Shown here: piece after piece, positions 17,123-25,458 of the stretch | Position numbering within the stretch: the first letter of the stretch is position 1 | Layout: every line of letters starts with the position of its first letter | Assembly (NCBI GenBank): GCA_028715415.1 | Contig: JAQURX010000014.1 | Span: 1 to 48,083 of the forward strand | Length of the DNA: 48,083 bases | Direction of reading: 5' to 3' | Source of the DNA: Candidatus Omnitrophota bacterium | GTDB lineage: Bacteria > Omnitrophota > Gorgyraeia > Gygaellales > Profunditerraquicolaceae | Position numbers and translations under genes: made by a program | Notes under the pieces: model-generated | What the model saw: only the letters and a program-made list of their open reading frames with translations | The model's database searches: none | Told to the model about the DNA's origin: nothing

Positions 17123-17169
17123 GGGGAGTAGTTAAGGATTAAAATTTAACTGCTCCCTTTTCTATTTTT
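17123..17169 (+). terminator. Rho-independent terminator
   Basis: GGGGAGTAGTTAA and TTAACTGCTCCC pair (17123-17157, one G-G mismatch) around a short loop, followed by a T-rich tract (TTTTCTATTTTT). It ends the transcript of the small secreted protein. Confidence 0.85.
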
Positions 17170-17188
17170 AGGTATATAATATATCATT

Positions 17189-19663
17189 ATGAATAAGCGC
17201 ATTTTGAAGAAAAGAATATTCATTTCCATTTTTGTTTTGATTCTGATTGTTTGTTTAAGTATTTTTTATTTAAATACGTTTTACCTGCCTACCAAGATAA
17301 AATTTCTCATCGTTAGGGCCCTTAAAGAGCAAACCCATAAAGAAGTAACCCTTGAATCTTTGCAATTTAATATATTTAAGGGGCTTGTGTTAGAGAAGCT
17401 TTCAATCTATGATAGCAAAAAGAATTTTCTTAGCTTAGAAGAGGCTTCCTGTAATTTCTTTTTACCCCCGATTTTCAAAAAAACCATAATCATTCCCAGC
17501 TTAAGGGTAAAATCGCCTGTTTTGTTGATAGAAAGAAGGAATGATAAAACATTCAATATCCAGGATTTATTTTCCGGGCTTGATAAGCCCTCTAAAGAAT
17601 CAAAGTTTAACTTTTCAGTATACAAGGTTAGTGTTATAGACGGAACGATTCATTTCTACGATTATTCTTTATCCGAACCTTTCTCTAAAGATATTGAGCA
17701 TATAAACTTAAATCTTTATTTTTCTCTTCCTGCCGCAGTTAAATTTAATTTAAAAACTCAAATTAGCGCAAATCCTGAGATAAAAATTATTTCTTCAGGA
17801 GAATACAATATCCCTAAGAATGAATTTATCGGTAAGGCATCCTTTCAGAATGTTTCAGTAAAAGATTTTATCCCATATTATAGTAATTCGGGTTTTGATG
17901 TAACAGGCGGATTGGTTGATGCAATGGTTAATTTAAAATTTAAAGATAATCTTATAACTGCTTCCTTGGGGGTTGATAATAAGAATCTGGAATTTTCCAA
18001 AAACGGTATTTTAGCAAAACTAAATTCTAAAATTGACGCGCAAGCCCAATATAACATTAATGATAAATTGTTTGGATATTCGGGTAAAGCATCTATTATG
18101 GATGCGGAAGTCTCCGGAGTTGAACAGATAGGGACTATAAGTTTGATTAAAGCAGAAGAAGTAATATTCAGCGATAAAGGGATAAAATCTGACAATTTAA
18201 GCGCAACTATTTTAGGATTTCCGGTTAAGGCGAAAGGCTTTTTAAATAATTATGATAATCCAGAGTTTGGTATTGATTTGCAGTCTTCGTTAAGCCTTGC
18301 GGCTATCAAGCAGATTCTTGCAGAAGAGTTTAAATTCAAGCTGCCCGGAGAATTAACCGGCGCTGGAAATCTGACGGTTCATCTTGAATCTAGCCAGAAG
18401 CAGCCTAAGAACTTGCAGTTAAGCGGTAATTTAATTTTACAAAATGGGGTTTTAAAACTGGATAATGTAAAATCTCCTTTTGAGCAAATAAGCGGCAGGC
18501 TTGATTTTTCCCAAAATCAACTTAAATGGACAGACATTAGGTTGAATTATTTAGGAAGCATGTATAAGTTAAATGGAGCTTTGACTAATTTTGCCTCTCC
18601 CGGGATTCAGTTGAAGCTTGCTTCGGATAGCCTTAATTTTGATTCAAGCATAGCTGTTAACAACAAGCTTATAACTATAACGGATTTAACAGGCAGGTAT
18701 TTTAATTCTGAGTTTCGTGTCTCAGGCGAACTTGATACAAAAGAAAAAGGGAAAATTAATGCTGCTTTGAGTGGAGATTTAGAAGTTAACTTGCAGGATT
18801 TGAAAGAACCTTTGAAGCAATTTAAGAGCACTTTGGATATCTTAAAGCCATCGGGTATGGCGCAGGCCCAATTTGATTTAAAAGGGGATTTGAATGATTT
18901 TAAAAACTGTAATCTTCGGGGGAGGATCTCAAGTAAAACTTTATCGCTTTATGATCTAAAACCTAATAGCCTTACCCTTAATTATTCCCAGTCGGATGGC
19001 ACTATTGATATCCACTCAATAGAGATCCTGCTTTATGGGGGGATTATTTCTGCAAATGCTAAACTTGATTTGACTTCGGAAGGTATGCCTTATTCTGTAA
19101 CATTTGATGCACAGAAGATTAAACTAGAAGAATTAAGAAAGGATATCGCCGCGACAAAAAATCAGGATATCGCCGGGCTTCTTAAAGTCCAATGTAAATT
19201 AAATGGGCTTTCAGGTGATTTTTCCAAATTAGAAGGTTTAGGCCAAATTCTTGTTTCGGAAGGCAGGCTTTGGCAGTTGGATTTGTTTAAAGGGCTTGGA
19301 GCTATGCTTTTTTCTAAGGATTTCTCAAAAATTATTTTTAGTGAAGGCTCCTGCACTTTTACTATCAAAGATAAATATATTTCTACCGAAGATCTTAAGT
19401 TAAAGAGCAGCATTGCGAATCTAACAGGGAATGTGAAAATAGGTTTTGATAGTAGCATTGATTCGTCTTTAGATGTAGAGGTGTTTAGCGACATGGTCCC
19501 TTTAACCGGGACATTCAAGGATGTAACTACGGCAATCGTAGGAGAAGCAGGGAGGTTTGGTGTCATAAAGATTACCGGTACATTGAAAGAGCCGAAATAT
19601 AAATTTAAGGCAGCGGTTGCGGATATAATCAAAGGAATAAAAAATGTATTCTTTGGAAAATAG
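17189..19663 (+). CDS. AsmA-like envelope protein
   Basis: This 824-residue protein has one N-terminal transmembrane anchor (about 8-31) and a long, repetitive beta-strand-rich periplasmic region. The strand pattern, the early block VTLESLQFNIFKGLVLEKLSIYD and the C-terminal block with GLSGDFSKLEG, LWQLDLFKGLG and KITGTLKEPKYKFK match the AsmA/TamB/DUF748 superfamily. Characterised members act as bridge-like proteins in phospholipid transport or outer-membrane assembly. The gene has no clear ribosome site. It follows a terminator, so it should have its own promoter (a TATAAT at 17175-17180 lacks a matching -35). A short hairpin repeat overlaps its stop codon. Confidence 0.82.
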   Translation: MNKRILKKRIFISIFVLILIVCLSIFYLNTFYLPTKIKFLIVRALKEQTHKEVTLESLQFNIFKGLVLEKLSIYDSKKNFLSLEEASCNFFLPPIFKKTIIIPSLRVKSPVLLIERRNDKTFNIQDLFSGLDKPSKESKFNFSVYKVSVIDGTIHFYDYSLSEPFSKDIEHINLNLYFSLPAAVKFNLKTQISANPEIKIISSGEYNIPKNEFIGKASFQNVSVKDFIPYYSNSGFDVTGGLVDAMVNLKFKDNLITASLGVDNKNLEFSKNGILAKLNSKIDAQAQYNINDKLFGYSGKASIMDAEVSGVEQIGTISLIKAEEVIFSDKGIKSDNLSATILGFPVKAKGFLNNYDNPEFGIDLQSSLSLAAIKQILAEEFKFKLPGELTGAGNLTVHLESSQKQPKNLQLSGNLILQNGVLKLDNVKSPFEQISGRLDFSQNQLKWTDIRLNYLGSMYKLNGALTNFASPGIQLKLASDSLNFDSSIAVNNKLITITDLTGRYFNSEFRVSGELDTKEKGKINAALSGDLEVNLQDLKEPLKQFKSTLDILKPSGMAQAQFDLKGDLNDFKNCNLRGRISSKTLSLYDLKPNSLTLNYSQSDGTIDIHSIEILLYGGIISANAKLDLTSEGMPYSVTFDAQKIKLEELRKDIAATKNQDIAGLLKVQCKLNGLSGDFSKLEGLGQILVSEGRLWQLDLFKGLGAMLFSKDFSKIIFSEGSCTFTIKDKYISTEDLKLKSSIANLTGNVKIGFDSSIDSSLDVEVFSDMVPLTGTFKDVTTAIVGEAGRFGVIKITGTLKEPKYKFKAAVADIIKGIKNVFFGK

Positions 19664-19715
19664 GGACACATCCCATAATTATAATTTAAAACAAAAAATA
19701 GGATGTTTCCCTATT
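19659..19715. repeat. TAGGGACACATCC inverted repeat, copy 1
   Basis: AATAGGGACACATCC (19659-19673) and GGATGTTTCCCTATT (19701-19715) pair with one mismatch around a 27-base AT-rich loop. It overlaps the stop codon of the AsmA-like gene. The same 13-mer core makes a perfect hairpin at 39001-39033. There is no U-tract immediately after it, so it is not a clear intrinsic terminator. Confidence 0.88.
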
Positions 19716-19719
19716 AATG

Positions 19720-19748
19720 TTGACAAAATTGATAAGCCGCGTTAATAT
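19720..19748 (+). promoter_or_regulatory. Sigma-70-type promoter
   Basis: TTGACA (19720-19725), 17 bp, then TAATAT (19743-19748). This is about 40 bp upstream of the beta-barrel protein start and only a few bases after the TAGGGACACATCC hairpin. Confidence 0.8.
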
Positions 19749-19788
19749 TAATATAAATCATTGCTACTTTTTATGAAAGGAGAAATAT

Positions 19789-20811
19789 ATGTTTGGTAGA
19801 AAGCTGTTCGTAGGTTTCTTTGTTGCATTGTTTTTGTTTTCATTTTCTTATGTTTTAGCAGAACCTGCAGAGAGAGTAATAGCTAAGGATGATGCGATAA
19901 CTTTAGCAATGTCTGAAGCTACCCAGTCAAAAGTGCAAGAAGAAGAATTGTCTGAGGATTCAGGACAAAGATCATATCGCCAGCAGTTAAAAACTATTAT
20001 TAAAGAAGAAACCGAAAGTGAGGAAGCGGCGATGCCTCAAGAGGTGGATTCTTATGTCCGTTTTATTCCTAAGAAAACAGTAAAAGCCATGGATGGAAAA
20101 GTTGGTATTACAAATGCCGCAACAGAATATTCTTATGATTGGAAAGCTTTTGGAAAGATCCCGGTTGAATTCGCATTAGGAAGCGGTTATATAGGAATAA
20201 ATGAATCTGTCCAGCAGGTATCTTTACCAAGCCAGCTTACCCGCCTTTCAATGGGGGCTGAGGTTACGCTGCCAGTCCTTGTTGTGGATAAAACGTATGT
20301 AAGGTTTGGGCTTTCTCCTACTTTTCTCGCAGATGGTTGGGATTATGCCGCAGCTGATTTTCGCCTGCTCGGAAGATGTTTTTTGATAAATCAGCCAAAC
20401 GATAAGTGGGTTTTTATTGCAGGTGTTGCCGTTTTTCCTGAGACTAAAAACAGGATTGTGCCCATAGCAGGCTTTATCTATAAGCCCAATGATAAATTAA
20501 CATTTAATATTATGCCTGACAGGCCATATGTTTCATATTTATTGAATAAGAAGTTGACGGTTTTTGTTGAGGGTGGATCTGCTGGGGGAGAGTATGTTGT
20601 AGATATGGATAATCAGCATACTAATGTTAAGCTTGATTATAATGAATTACATGCCGGCCTTGGATTAAAATATAAAGTAAATAAATTTGCAGAATGCTCG
20701 CTCTCAAGCGGTAGTGTTTTCAATCATAACCTGGAATACAGGGAATCTCTTGGTAAAGTTGCGATAAAGAATGGTATGTATACCGAGTTTAGGGTAGATC
20801 TTAGAATATAA
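19789..20811 (+). CDS. Secreted/outer-membrane beta-barrel-like protein
   Basis: This protein has 340 residues. The signal peptide is about residues 1-24 (VALFLFSFSYVLA, cleavage before EPAERV). An acidic, probably disordered stretch (about 25-85, rich in Glu and Gln) precedes a region from about residue 110 of alternating hydrophobic strands with aromatic girdles, ending in MYTEFRVDLRI, as in outer-membrane barrels. Its overall look resembles uncharacterised DUF6268-type barrels, but I cannot assign a function. Its promoter, the AAAGGAG ribosome site and the downstream terminator show a single-gene unit. Confidence 0.8.
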   Translation: MFGRKLFVGFFVALFLFSFSYVLAEPAERVIAKDDAITLAMSEATQSKVQEEELSEDSGQRSYRQQLKTIIKEETESEEAAMPQEVDSYVRFIPKKTVKAMDGKVGITNAATEYSYDWKAFGKIPVEFALGSGYIGINESVQQVSLPSQLTRLSMGAEVTLPVLVVDKTYVRFGLSPTFLADGWDYAAADFRLLGRCFLINQPNDKWVFIAGVAVFPETKNRIVPIAGFIYKPNDKLTFNIMPDRPYVSYLLNKKLTVFVEGGSAGGEYVVDMDNQHTNVKLDYNELHAGLGLKYKVNKFAECSLSSGSVFNHNLEYRESLGKVAIKNGMYTEFRVDLRI

Positions 20812-20832
20812 CTTTTTAAAATTAATTCATGG

Positions 20833-20885
20833 CCCAGCCTTTTTCAATTAAATAAAGTTTAATTGTAAAGAGGCTGGGTTTTTAA
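20833..20885 (+). terminator. Rho-independent terminator
   Basis: CCCAGCCTTTTTCAATTAAA pairs with TTTAATTGTAAAGAGGCTGGG (minor internal mismatches) and is followed by TTTTT. It ends directly at the GTG start used for nth, so nth must be transcribed by read-through or from within this hairpin region. Confidence 0.88.
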
Positions 20886-21533
20886 GTGGATAAAATTGTT
20901 AAAACTATAAAGCTGATAGAAAAATCAATCCATAAATTTACTATTCCTTCCGTAACCCTTGTTTCAAGAAAGAACGATCCTTACCGAGTATTGATTTCCT
21001 GTATATTAAGCCTGCGCACAAAAGATAAGGCTACAGTTGAAGCAACGCATAGATTATTTAAGGTTGCAGATAGCCCTAAAAGTATGGTAAAATTATCTCA
21101 ATTGCAATTACAAAAGATAATCTATCCGGTTGGTTTTTACCGTAATAAGTCCAAGGCTATCTTGGATTTAAGTAATAAGATTATCAATGATTTTAATAGC
21201 AAGGTTCCTTCTAATATAGAGGATTTGCTTTCTTTAAGGGGCGTTGGTAGGAAAACCGCAAATTTAGTTTTAGGACTGGGGTTTAAAATCCCGGCAATTT
21301 GCGTAGATACACATGTGCATAGAATATCAAATCGGTTAGGGTGGGTGAAAACAAACAATCCCGAAGAAACCGAAGAAGCGCTTAAAAAGATTATCCCGGA
21401 AGCTCTTTGGATTAGTTTAAATACTACGCTTGTTACTTTTGGGCAAAATTTGTGCGTTCCAATTTCTCCATATTGCAGCAGATGCAATGTGTTTAGGCTT
21501 TGCAAAAGAGTAGGTGTTAAGAAATTTCGCTAA
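20886..21533 (+). CDS. nth: Endonuclease III
   Basis: This DNA glycosylase/AP lyase for oxidised pyrimidines has 215 residues. The helix-hairpin-helix [14 protein letters not shown] contains the catalytic Lys and the following [12 protein letters not shown] the catalytic Asp. The four-cysteine 4Fe-4S motif [17 protein letters not shown] has the standard C-x6-C-x2-C-x5-C spacing (about 193-209). The GTG at 20886 is the available start at about the expected family length, but it has no good ribosome site and directly follows the terminator. Confidence 0.95.
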   Translation: MDKIVKTIKLIEKSIHKFTIPSVTLVSRKNDPYRVLISCILSLRTKDKATVEATHRLFKVADSPKSMVKLSQLQLQKIIYPVGFYRNKSKAILDLSNKIINDFNSKVPSNIEDLLSLRGVGRKTANLVLGLGFKIPAICVDTHVHRISNRLGWVKTNNPEETEEALKKIIPEALWISLNTTLVTFGQNLCVPISPYCSRCNVFRLCKRVGVKKFR

Positions 21534-21550
21534 AAGTAAAGGAGTCAAAA

Positions 21551-22942
21551 ATGCAGCCGAATAAGTTTTTACTTCGCGATGATGAAATCCCTAAACAATG
21601 GTATAATCTTGCCGCGGACCTTCCGACTTCACCTCTTCCTCCTTTAGGGCCTGATGGAAATCCTGTTAAACCCGAGTTACTCGCAAAAGTTTTTCCCATG
21701 AATTTGATTGAGCAGGAAGTTTCTACCCAGCGCTGGATTGATATTCCGGAAGAAGTATTGGAAATCTTAATGCGTTGGAGGCCGGCTCCACTGCGTAGAG
21801 CCGTGTATCTGGAGAAATATCTTAAAACACCCGCACATATTTATTATAAAGATGAAAGTGTAAGCCCTCCCGGAAGCCATAAGCCGAATACCGCGGTAGC
21901 GCAAGCATGGTATAATAAAAAATTTGGTATAAAAAAGTTAACTACTGAGACAGGTGCTGGCCAATGGGGCAGTGCGCTTGCCTTTGCCTGTAATTTAATC
22001 GGGCTTGAATGCAAAATTTACATGGTGCGTATTAGTTTTGACCAGAAGCCATTACGCAAGATTATGATGCAGGTTTGGGGAGGGCAATGTATTGCAAGCC
22101 CCAGCAATCAGACAAAAGCAGGAAGAGAAATCCTAAAGAAGACTCCTGATACCCCGGGAAGTTTAGGAATGGCAATAAGCGAGGCAGTAGAAGAAGCAGT
22201 AGGAGATGAATCGGGGCAGACAAGGTATTGTTTAGGGAGTGTTTTAAATCATGTATTATTGCATCAGACGATAATCGGCCTTGAAGCAAAAAAACAGTTG
22301 AAATTAGCCGGTGAAAAACAAGCTGATGTTGTGATTGGTTGTGTCGGAGGAGGAAGCAACTTTGCAGGCCTTGCCTTCCCATTTGTTCTAGATAAGATTA
22401 ACGGCGCAAGGATCGAGATTATTCCTACAGAACCAACTGCATGCCCGACTATGACACGCGGGCCTTTTGCGTATGACTATGGTGATGTGGCAGGGTTTAC
22501 CCCGCTTCTTGCCATGCATACTTTAGGGCATAATTTTGTCCCAGCTCCTATCCATGCGGGCGGGCTTCGTTATCATGGAGTTGCTCCCCTTGTCAGTCAG
22601 ACGATTGTAGAAGGGTTATGTAAGCCGCGTGCGTATGACCAGATTAAATGCTATGAATCAGCGATACTCTGGGCAAGGACCGAAGGCATGATTTGCGCAC
22701 CTGAAACAAGCCATGCTATTGCCGGGGCAATTGATGAAGCAATTAAAGCCAAAGAAGAAGGAAAAGAAAAAGTTATTTTATTTAATTATAGCGGGCATGG
22801 CCTTATGGATTTACTAGGTTATGATAAGTTTATTTCAGGCCAATTATCAGAATATGCGCTTCCCGATGATGACCTTGAGCGATGCATGGAGGCAATCGGG
22901 AAATTTCCTAAGGCAGCGAAAAGAAAAACAGGCAAATGGTAA
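21551..22942 (+). CDS. trpB: TrpB2-type tryptophan synthase beta chain-like enzyme
   Basis: This is a PLP-dependent fold-type II enzyme of 463 residues, longer than classical TrpB (about 400). The N-terminal extension ([36 protein letters not shown]) and [18 protein letters not shown] with the PLP Lys mark the TrpB2 group. [13 protein letters not shown] carries the catalytic Glu, and [11 protein letters not shown] is the phosphate-binding loop. TrpB2 condenses indole or related acceptors with serine and often acts without TrpA; no trpA is nearby. AAAGGAG precedes the ATG. Confidence 0.93.
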   Translation: MQPNKFLLRDDEIPKQWYNLAADLPTSPLPPLGPDGNPVKPELLAKVFPMNLIEQEVSTQRWIDIPEEVLEILMRWRPAPLRRAVYLEKYLKTPAHIYYKDESVSPPGSHKPNTAVAQAWYNKKFGIKKLTTETGAGQWGSALAFACNLIGLECKIYMVRISFDQKPLRKIMMQVWGGQCIASPSNQTKAGREILKKTPDTPGSLGMAISEAVEEAVGDESGQTRYCLGSVLNHVLLHQTIIGLEAKKQLKLAGEKQADVVIGCVGGGSNFAGLAFPFVLDKINGARIEIIPTEPTACPTMTRGPFAYDYGDVAGFTPLLAMHTLGHNFVPAPIHAGGLRYHGVAPLVSQTIVEGLCKPRAYDQIKCYESAILWARTEGMICAPETSHAIAGAIDEAIKAKEEGKEKVILFNYSGHGLMDLLGYDKFISGQLSEYALPDDDLERCMEAIGKFPKAAKRKTGKW

Positions 22943-22945
22943 AAG

Positions 22946-23644
22946 ATGTATAAATTAAAATTAATCATTTTAGTTTTCGCTATGCAGGCATTCGCTATTG
23001 TGGATTTTGTTTATGCAGATATCTTGTACCTTAAAAATGGCAGGATTATTGAGGGTTTGGTAAAGAGTGAGGACAAAAATTCAATTGAATTGGATGTTTA
23101 TGGCGGGTTAGTTAAGTTTTCCAAGAGTGAAATAAATAAAATAGAGAGGTCTTCTTCTAAAGAGGCAGTTGGAATACGCCAGAAATGGGAGAGGCAGGCT
23201 ATTGATTATAAGAATAAGATGATTAAGCTGCAGTTTGAAGAGGAACATAAGCCGAAAACAGTAGCTTTTACCCAGGATACTAATAGTATCCTGGTGCGGG
23301 TGACCTTGAACAAAAAAGTAGAAGCGTCATTAATCCTTGATACAGGGGCTTCGGTTGTTCTTTTAAGGAGCAGCGTTGCCAAGAAATTAGGATTTGATTT
23401 AAATAAAATTATTCCTGATGCGAAAGTTTCGCTTGCTGACGGAAAACAAGTAAGCGCTAAGCGCATTATTTTAGATAAAGTAGAAGCTCAGGGAGTGGAA
23501 GCTAAGAATGTGGAGGCGATGGTTATGCTGGGAGAGGGAGTTTCTTTCCCGGAAGATGGATTGCTTGGGATGTCTTTTTTAAATAAATTTAATTTTAAAA
23601 TAGACCAGAAGAGTAAGAGTTTGATTCTTGAGAAGTTATATTAA
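22946..23644 (+). CDS. Secreted retropepsin-like aspartic protease
   Basis: This 232-residue protein has a signal peptide (about 1-24, ending VYA before DILYLKNG). Residues about 25-65 form a small beta domain (DILYLKNGRIIEGLVKSED) seen in other periplasmic proteins. The C-terminal domain has the clan AA catalytic motif LILDTGASVVLL (Asp at about 131) and the partner motif DGLLGMSFLNKFNFKID, as in single-domain bacterial retropepsin-like proteases. A monomer carries one catalytic Asp, so a homodimer would be needed. It lies 3 bp after trpB. The substrate is unknown. Confidence 0.85.
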   Translation: MYKLKLIILVFAMQAFAIVDFVYADILYLKNGRIIEGLVKSEDKNSIELDVYGGLVKFSKSEINKIERSSSKEAVGIRQKWERQAIDYKNKMIKLQFEEEHKPKTVAFTQDTNSILVRVTLNKKVEASLILDTGASVVLLRSSVAKKLGFDLNKIIPDAKVSLADGKQVSAKRIILDKVEAQGVEAKNVEAMVMLGEGVSFPEDGLLGMSFLNKFNFKIDQKSKSLILEKLY

Positions 23645-23677
23645 TTTTCGCTGTAGTTAAAAATTACTGGAGGGCTC

Positions 23678-24688
23678 ATGGCAGAAAATAAGCAGGATAA
23701 AGTAATTAAAGAGCAGTTAGTGCTGCAGGAATTAGGGCAAAACCCTTTTCAAAAATTTAATACAGCCTTTGCTTTGATGAGCATTATCCCTTTTTTGGTC
23801 TTTTTCTGGATTTTGGGGGCTAAGCTTTTTAACATCAATGTTTTTGTCGGGGATGTAGGGTTATTTTTATTCGTCTCGCTTGTAGTTTCAGTAACTGGTT
23901 TTGCGATGGGGTATAGGATTATAAAAAACATTTTAAATATGATTATTCTATACGCTGCCCAGAAAAAACAAAGCGATGCATTAAAATCCACATTTGTGGC
24001 TAATGTTTCTCACGAGTTAAAGAGCCCGCTTGCCATAATTAAAATTAATACTTCGGCGATGATTGACGGAGTGCTAGGCGCAGTAAGCGAGCCTCAGGGT
24101 AAACAGCTAAGGCTTTGTAGTAGCATGATTGACCGGATGAGTGGTCTAATTAATGATTTGTTGGATGTTTATAAAATAGAGGCAGGATTGGTTGAATTGA
24201 AATTGCAGCAGTTTGATTTGGAAGCGTTATTGGATAAGCAAATTAAGACATTTGAGCTTGCCGCAGCCAATAAGCGCATAAAGATAAATACGGAATTAAA
24301 AGATAAAGAATTAACCTTGTGGGTTGATGAAGCGAGAATTACCCAAGTGCTTACAAACCTTATGAGTAATGCGGTTAAATACACCCCTGATGACGGGACG
24401 ATTACTTTAAGAGCATTTCCTACTTGGGAGTTTATAAGATTTGAGATTATGGATACTGCGAATAAGATTCCTCCGGATAAATTTAATACGATTTTTGATA
24501 AATTCCAGAGGCTTGATACAAAGAAAGAAGGCACTGGCCTTGGGCTTGCAATTACCAAAGATATTGTTGAATTGCATAAGGGTAAGATTTGGGTTGAAAA
24601 TAACACTGGGCCGGGAAATAAATTTATCGTTATCTTACCGCGCGATCCGAGAGAAAAAGAAAAGAAGGGAAAGAAAAAGAATAAATGA
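23678..24688 (+). CDS. Membrane sensor histidine kinase with degenerate G1 box
   Basis: This 336-residue protein has two transmembrane helices (about 30-50 and 59-82) with almost no periplasmic loop, then a HisKA domain (FVANVSHELKSPLAII, phospho-His about 111) and a HATPase_c domain. The N box (LTNLMSNAVKYTPDDG) and the G2 region (GTGLGLAITKDIVELHKGKIWV) are good. The G1 region reads MDTANKIPPDKF, where most kinases have D-x-G-x-G, so both glycines are missing. There is no response regulator next to it. It may sense membrane state and phosphorylate a remote regulator, or act as a phosphatase. A GGAGGG ribosome site precedes the ATG. Confidence 0.9.
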   Translation: MAENKQDKVIKEQLVLQELGQNPFQKFNTAFALMSIIPFLVFFWILGAKLFNINVFVGDVGLFLFVSLVVSVTGFAMGYRIIKNILNMIILYAAQKKQSDALKSTFVANVSHELKSPLAIIKINTSAMIDGVLGAVSEPQGKQLRLCSSMIDRMSGLINDLLDVYKIEAGLVELKLQQFDLEALLDKQIKTFELAAANKRIKINTELKDKELTLWVDEARITQVLTNLMSNAVKYTPDDGTITLRAFPTWEFIRFEIMDTANKIPPDKFNTIFDKFQRLDTKKEGTGLGLAITKDIVELHKGKIWVENNTGPGNKFIVILPRDPREKEKKGKKKNK

Positions 24689-25455
24689 AAATCAAGCTAA
24701 GAAATACCGAGATTGTAGTTACTAAAGCCGGGAGAGAAATAGTTTCGGGTAATCCTCAATTTACGAAACATAAAGCGGGATTTAATGAAAATTTAATCCG
24801 TAGCTCGGTAAGAGAAGTTCTAAAGAAGGCTGAAAACAAGAAATCAAAGTTAGTTTTGTTTACGGCTTTCGCGGATGACAATAATAAACTTCCAACTCTG
24901 GCCACTGCTAAAATTTTAGCACAGGAGTTTTACAGGCATCTTCGCCTGGGAAAATCAAATATTAAAAAGATTTCCATTTCTTGCGTTGGCAAGAATACTC
25001 TTAAGATTTTTGATAAAGGGGTAGTTGCTTATTTAAAACATGCTACAGAAGTGTTGCAATATGGGCCATTTGTTACGGTGGATGCGATAATTGAAATTAA
25101 CGGTAAAATTGTTGTTATTGAAAGAAGTAATCCTCCTTTTGGCTATGCGCTTCCCGGAGGATTTGTTGATTATGGCGAGAGCCTTGAAGATGCTGTAACA
25201 AGGGAGGCAAAAGAAGAAACCGGGCTTAAGCTGCTAAATTTAAAACAATTCCATACTTATTCTAATCCGTATCGCGACCCGCGATTCCATACAATTGGCA
25301 CAGTCTTTACCGCAAAAGGAAAAGGAAAGCCTAAAGCAGGGGATGATGCCTGTGGTTTAAGGTTAGTCAGCCCCAAAGAAATCGGGAAACTTACTTTTGC
25401 TTTTGATCATAAGAAAATTATTCAGGATTATTTAAAAACTAGAAAAATCGCCTAG
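24685..25455 (+). CDS. Nudix hydrolase with an uncharacterised N-terminal domain
   Basis: In this 256-residue protein the Nudix box is complete (GGFVDYGESLEDAVTREAKE followed by ETGL, about 153-176) and sits in a domain of about residues 125-256, with preference perhaps for a nucleotide-sugar or ADP-ribose-like substrate. Residues 1-125 form a separate alpha/beta domain I do not recognise with certainty; LVLFTAFADDNN, LPTLATAKILAQEFYRHLR and ISCVGKNTLKIFDKGVVAYLKH give it a faint macro-domain look. The gene overlaps the kinase by 4 bp (ATGA) and ends 3 bp from the convergent helicase. Confidence 0.88.
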   Translation: MKIKLRNTEIVVTKAGREIVSGNPQFTKHKAGFNENLIRSSVREVLKKAENKKSKLVLFTAFADDNNKLPTLATAKILAQEFYRHLRLGKSNIKKISISCVGKNTLKIFDKGVVAYLKHATEVLQYGPFVTVDAIIEINGKIVVIERSNPPFGYALPGGFVDYGESLEDAVTREAKEETGLKLLNLKQFHTYSNPYRDPRFHTIGTVFTAKGKGKPKAGDDACGLRLVSPKEIGKLTFAFDHKKIIQDYLKTRKIA

Positions 25456-25458
25456 TTT

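Noticed and set aside
20886-21533. nth as a pseudogene because its start follows a terminator and has no ribosome site
   Set aside because: All catalytic and Fe-S residues and the full length are intact, so it is a functional gene with an unclear start.
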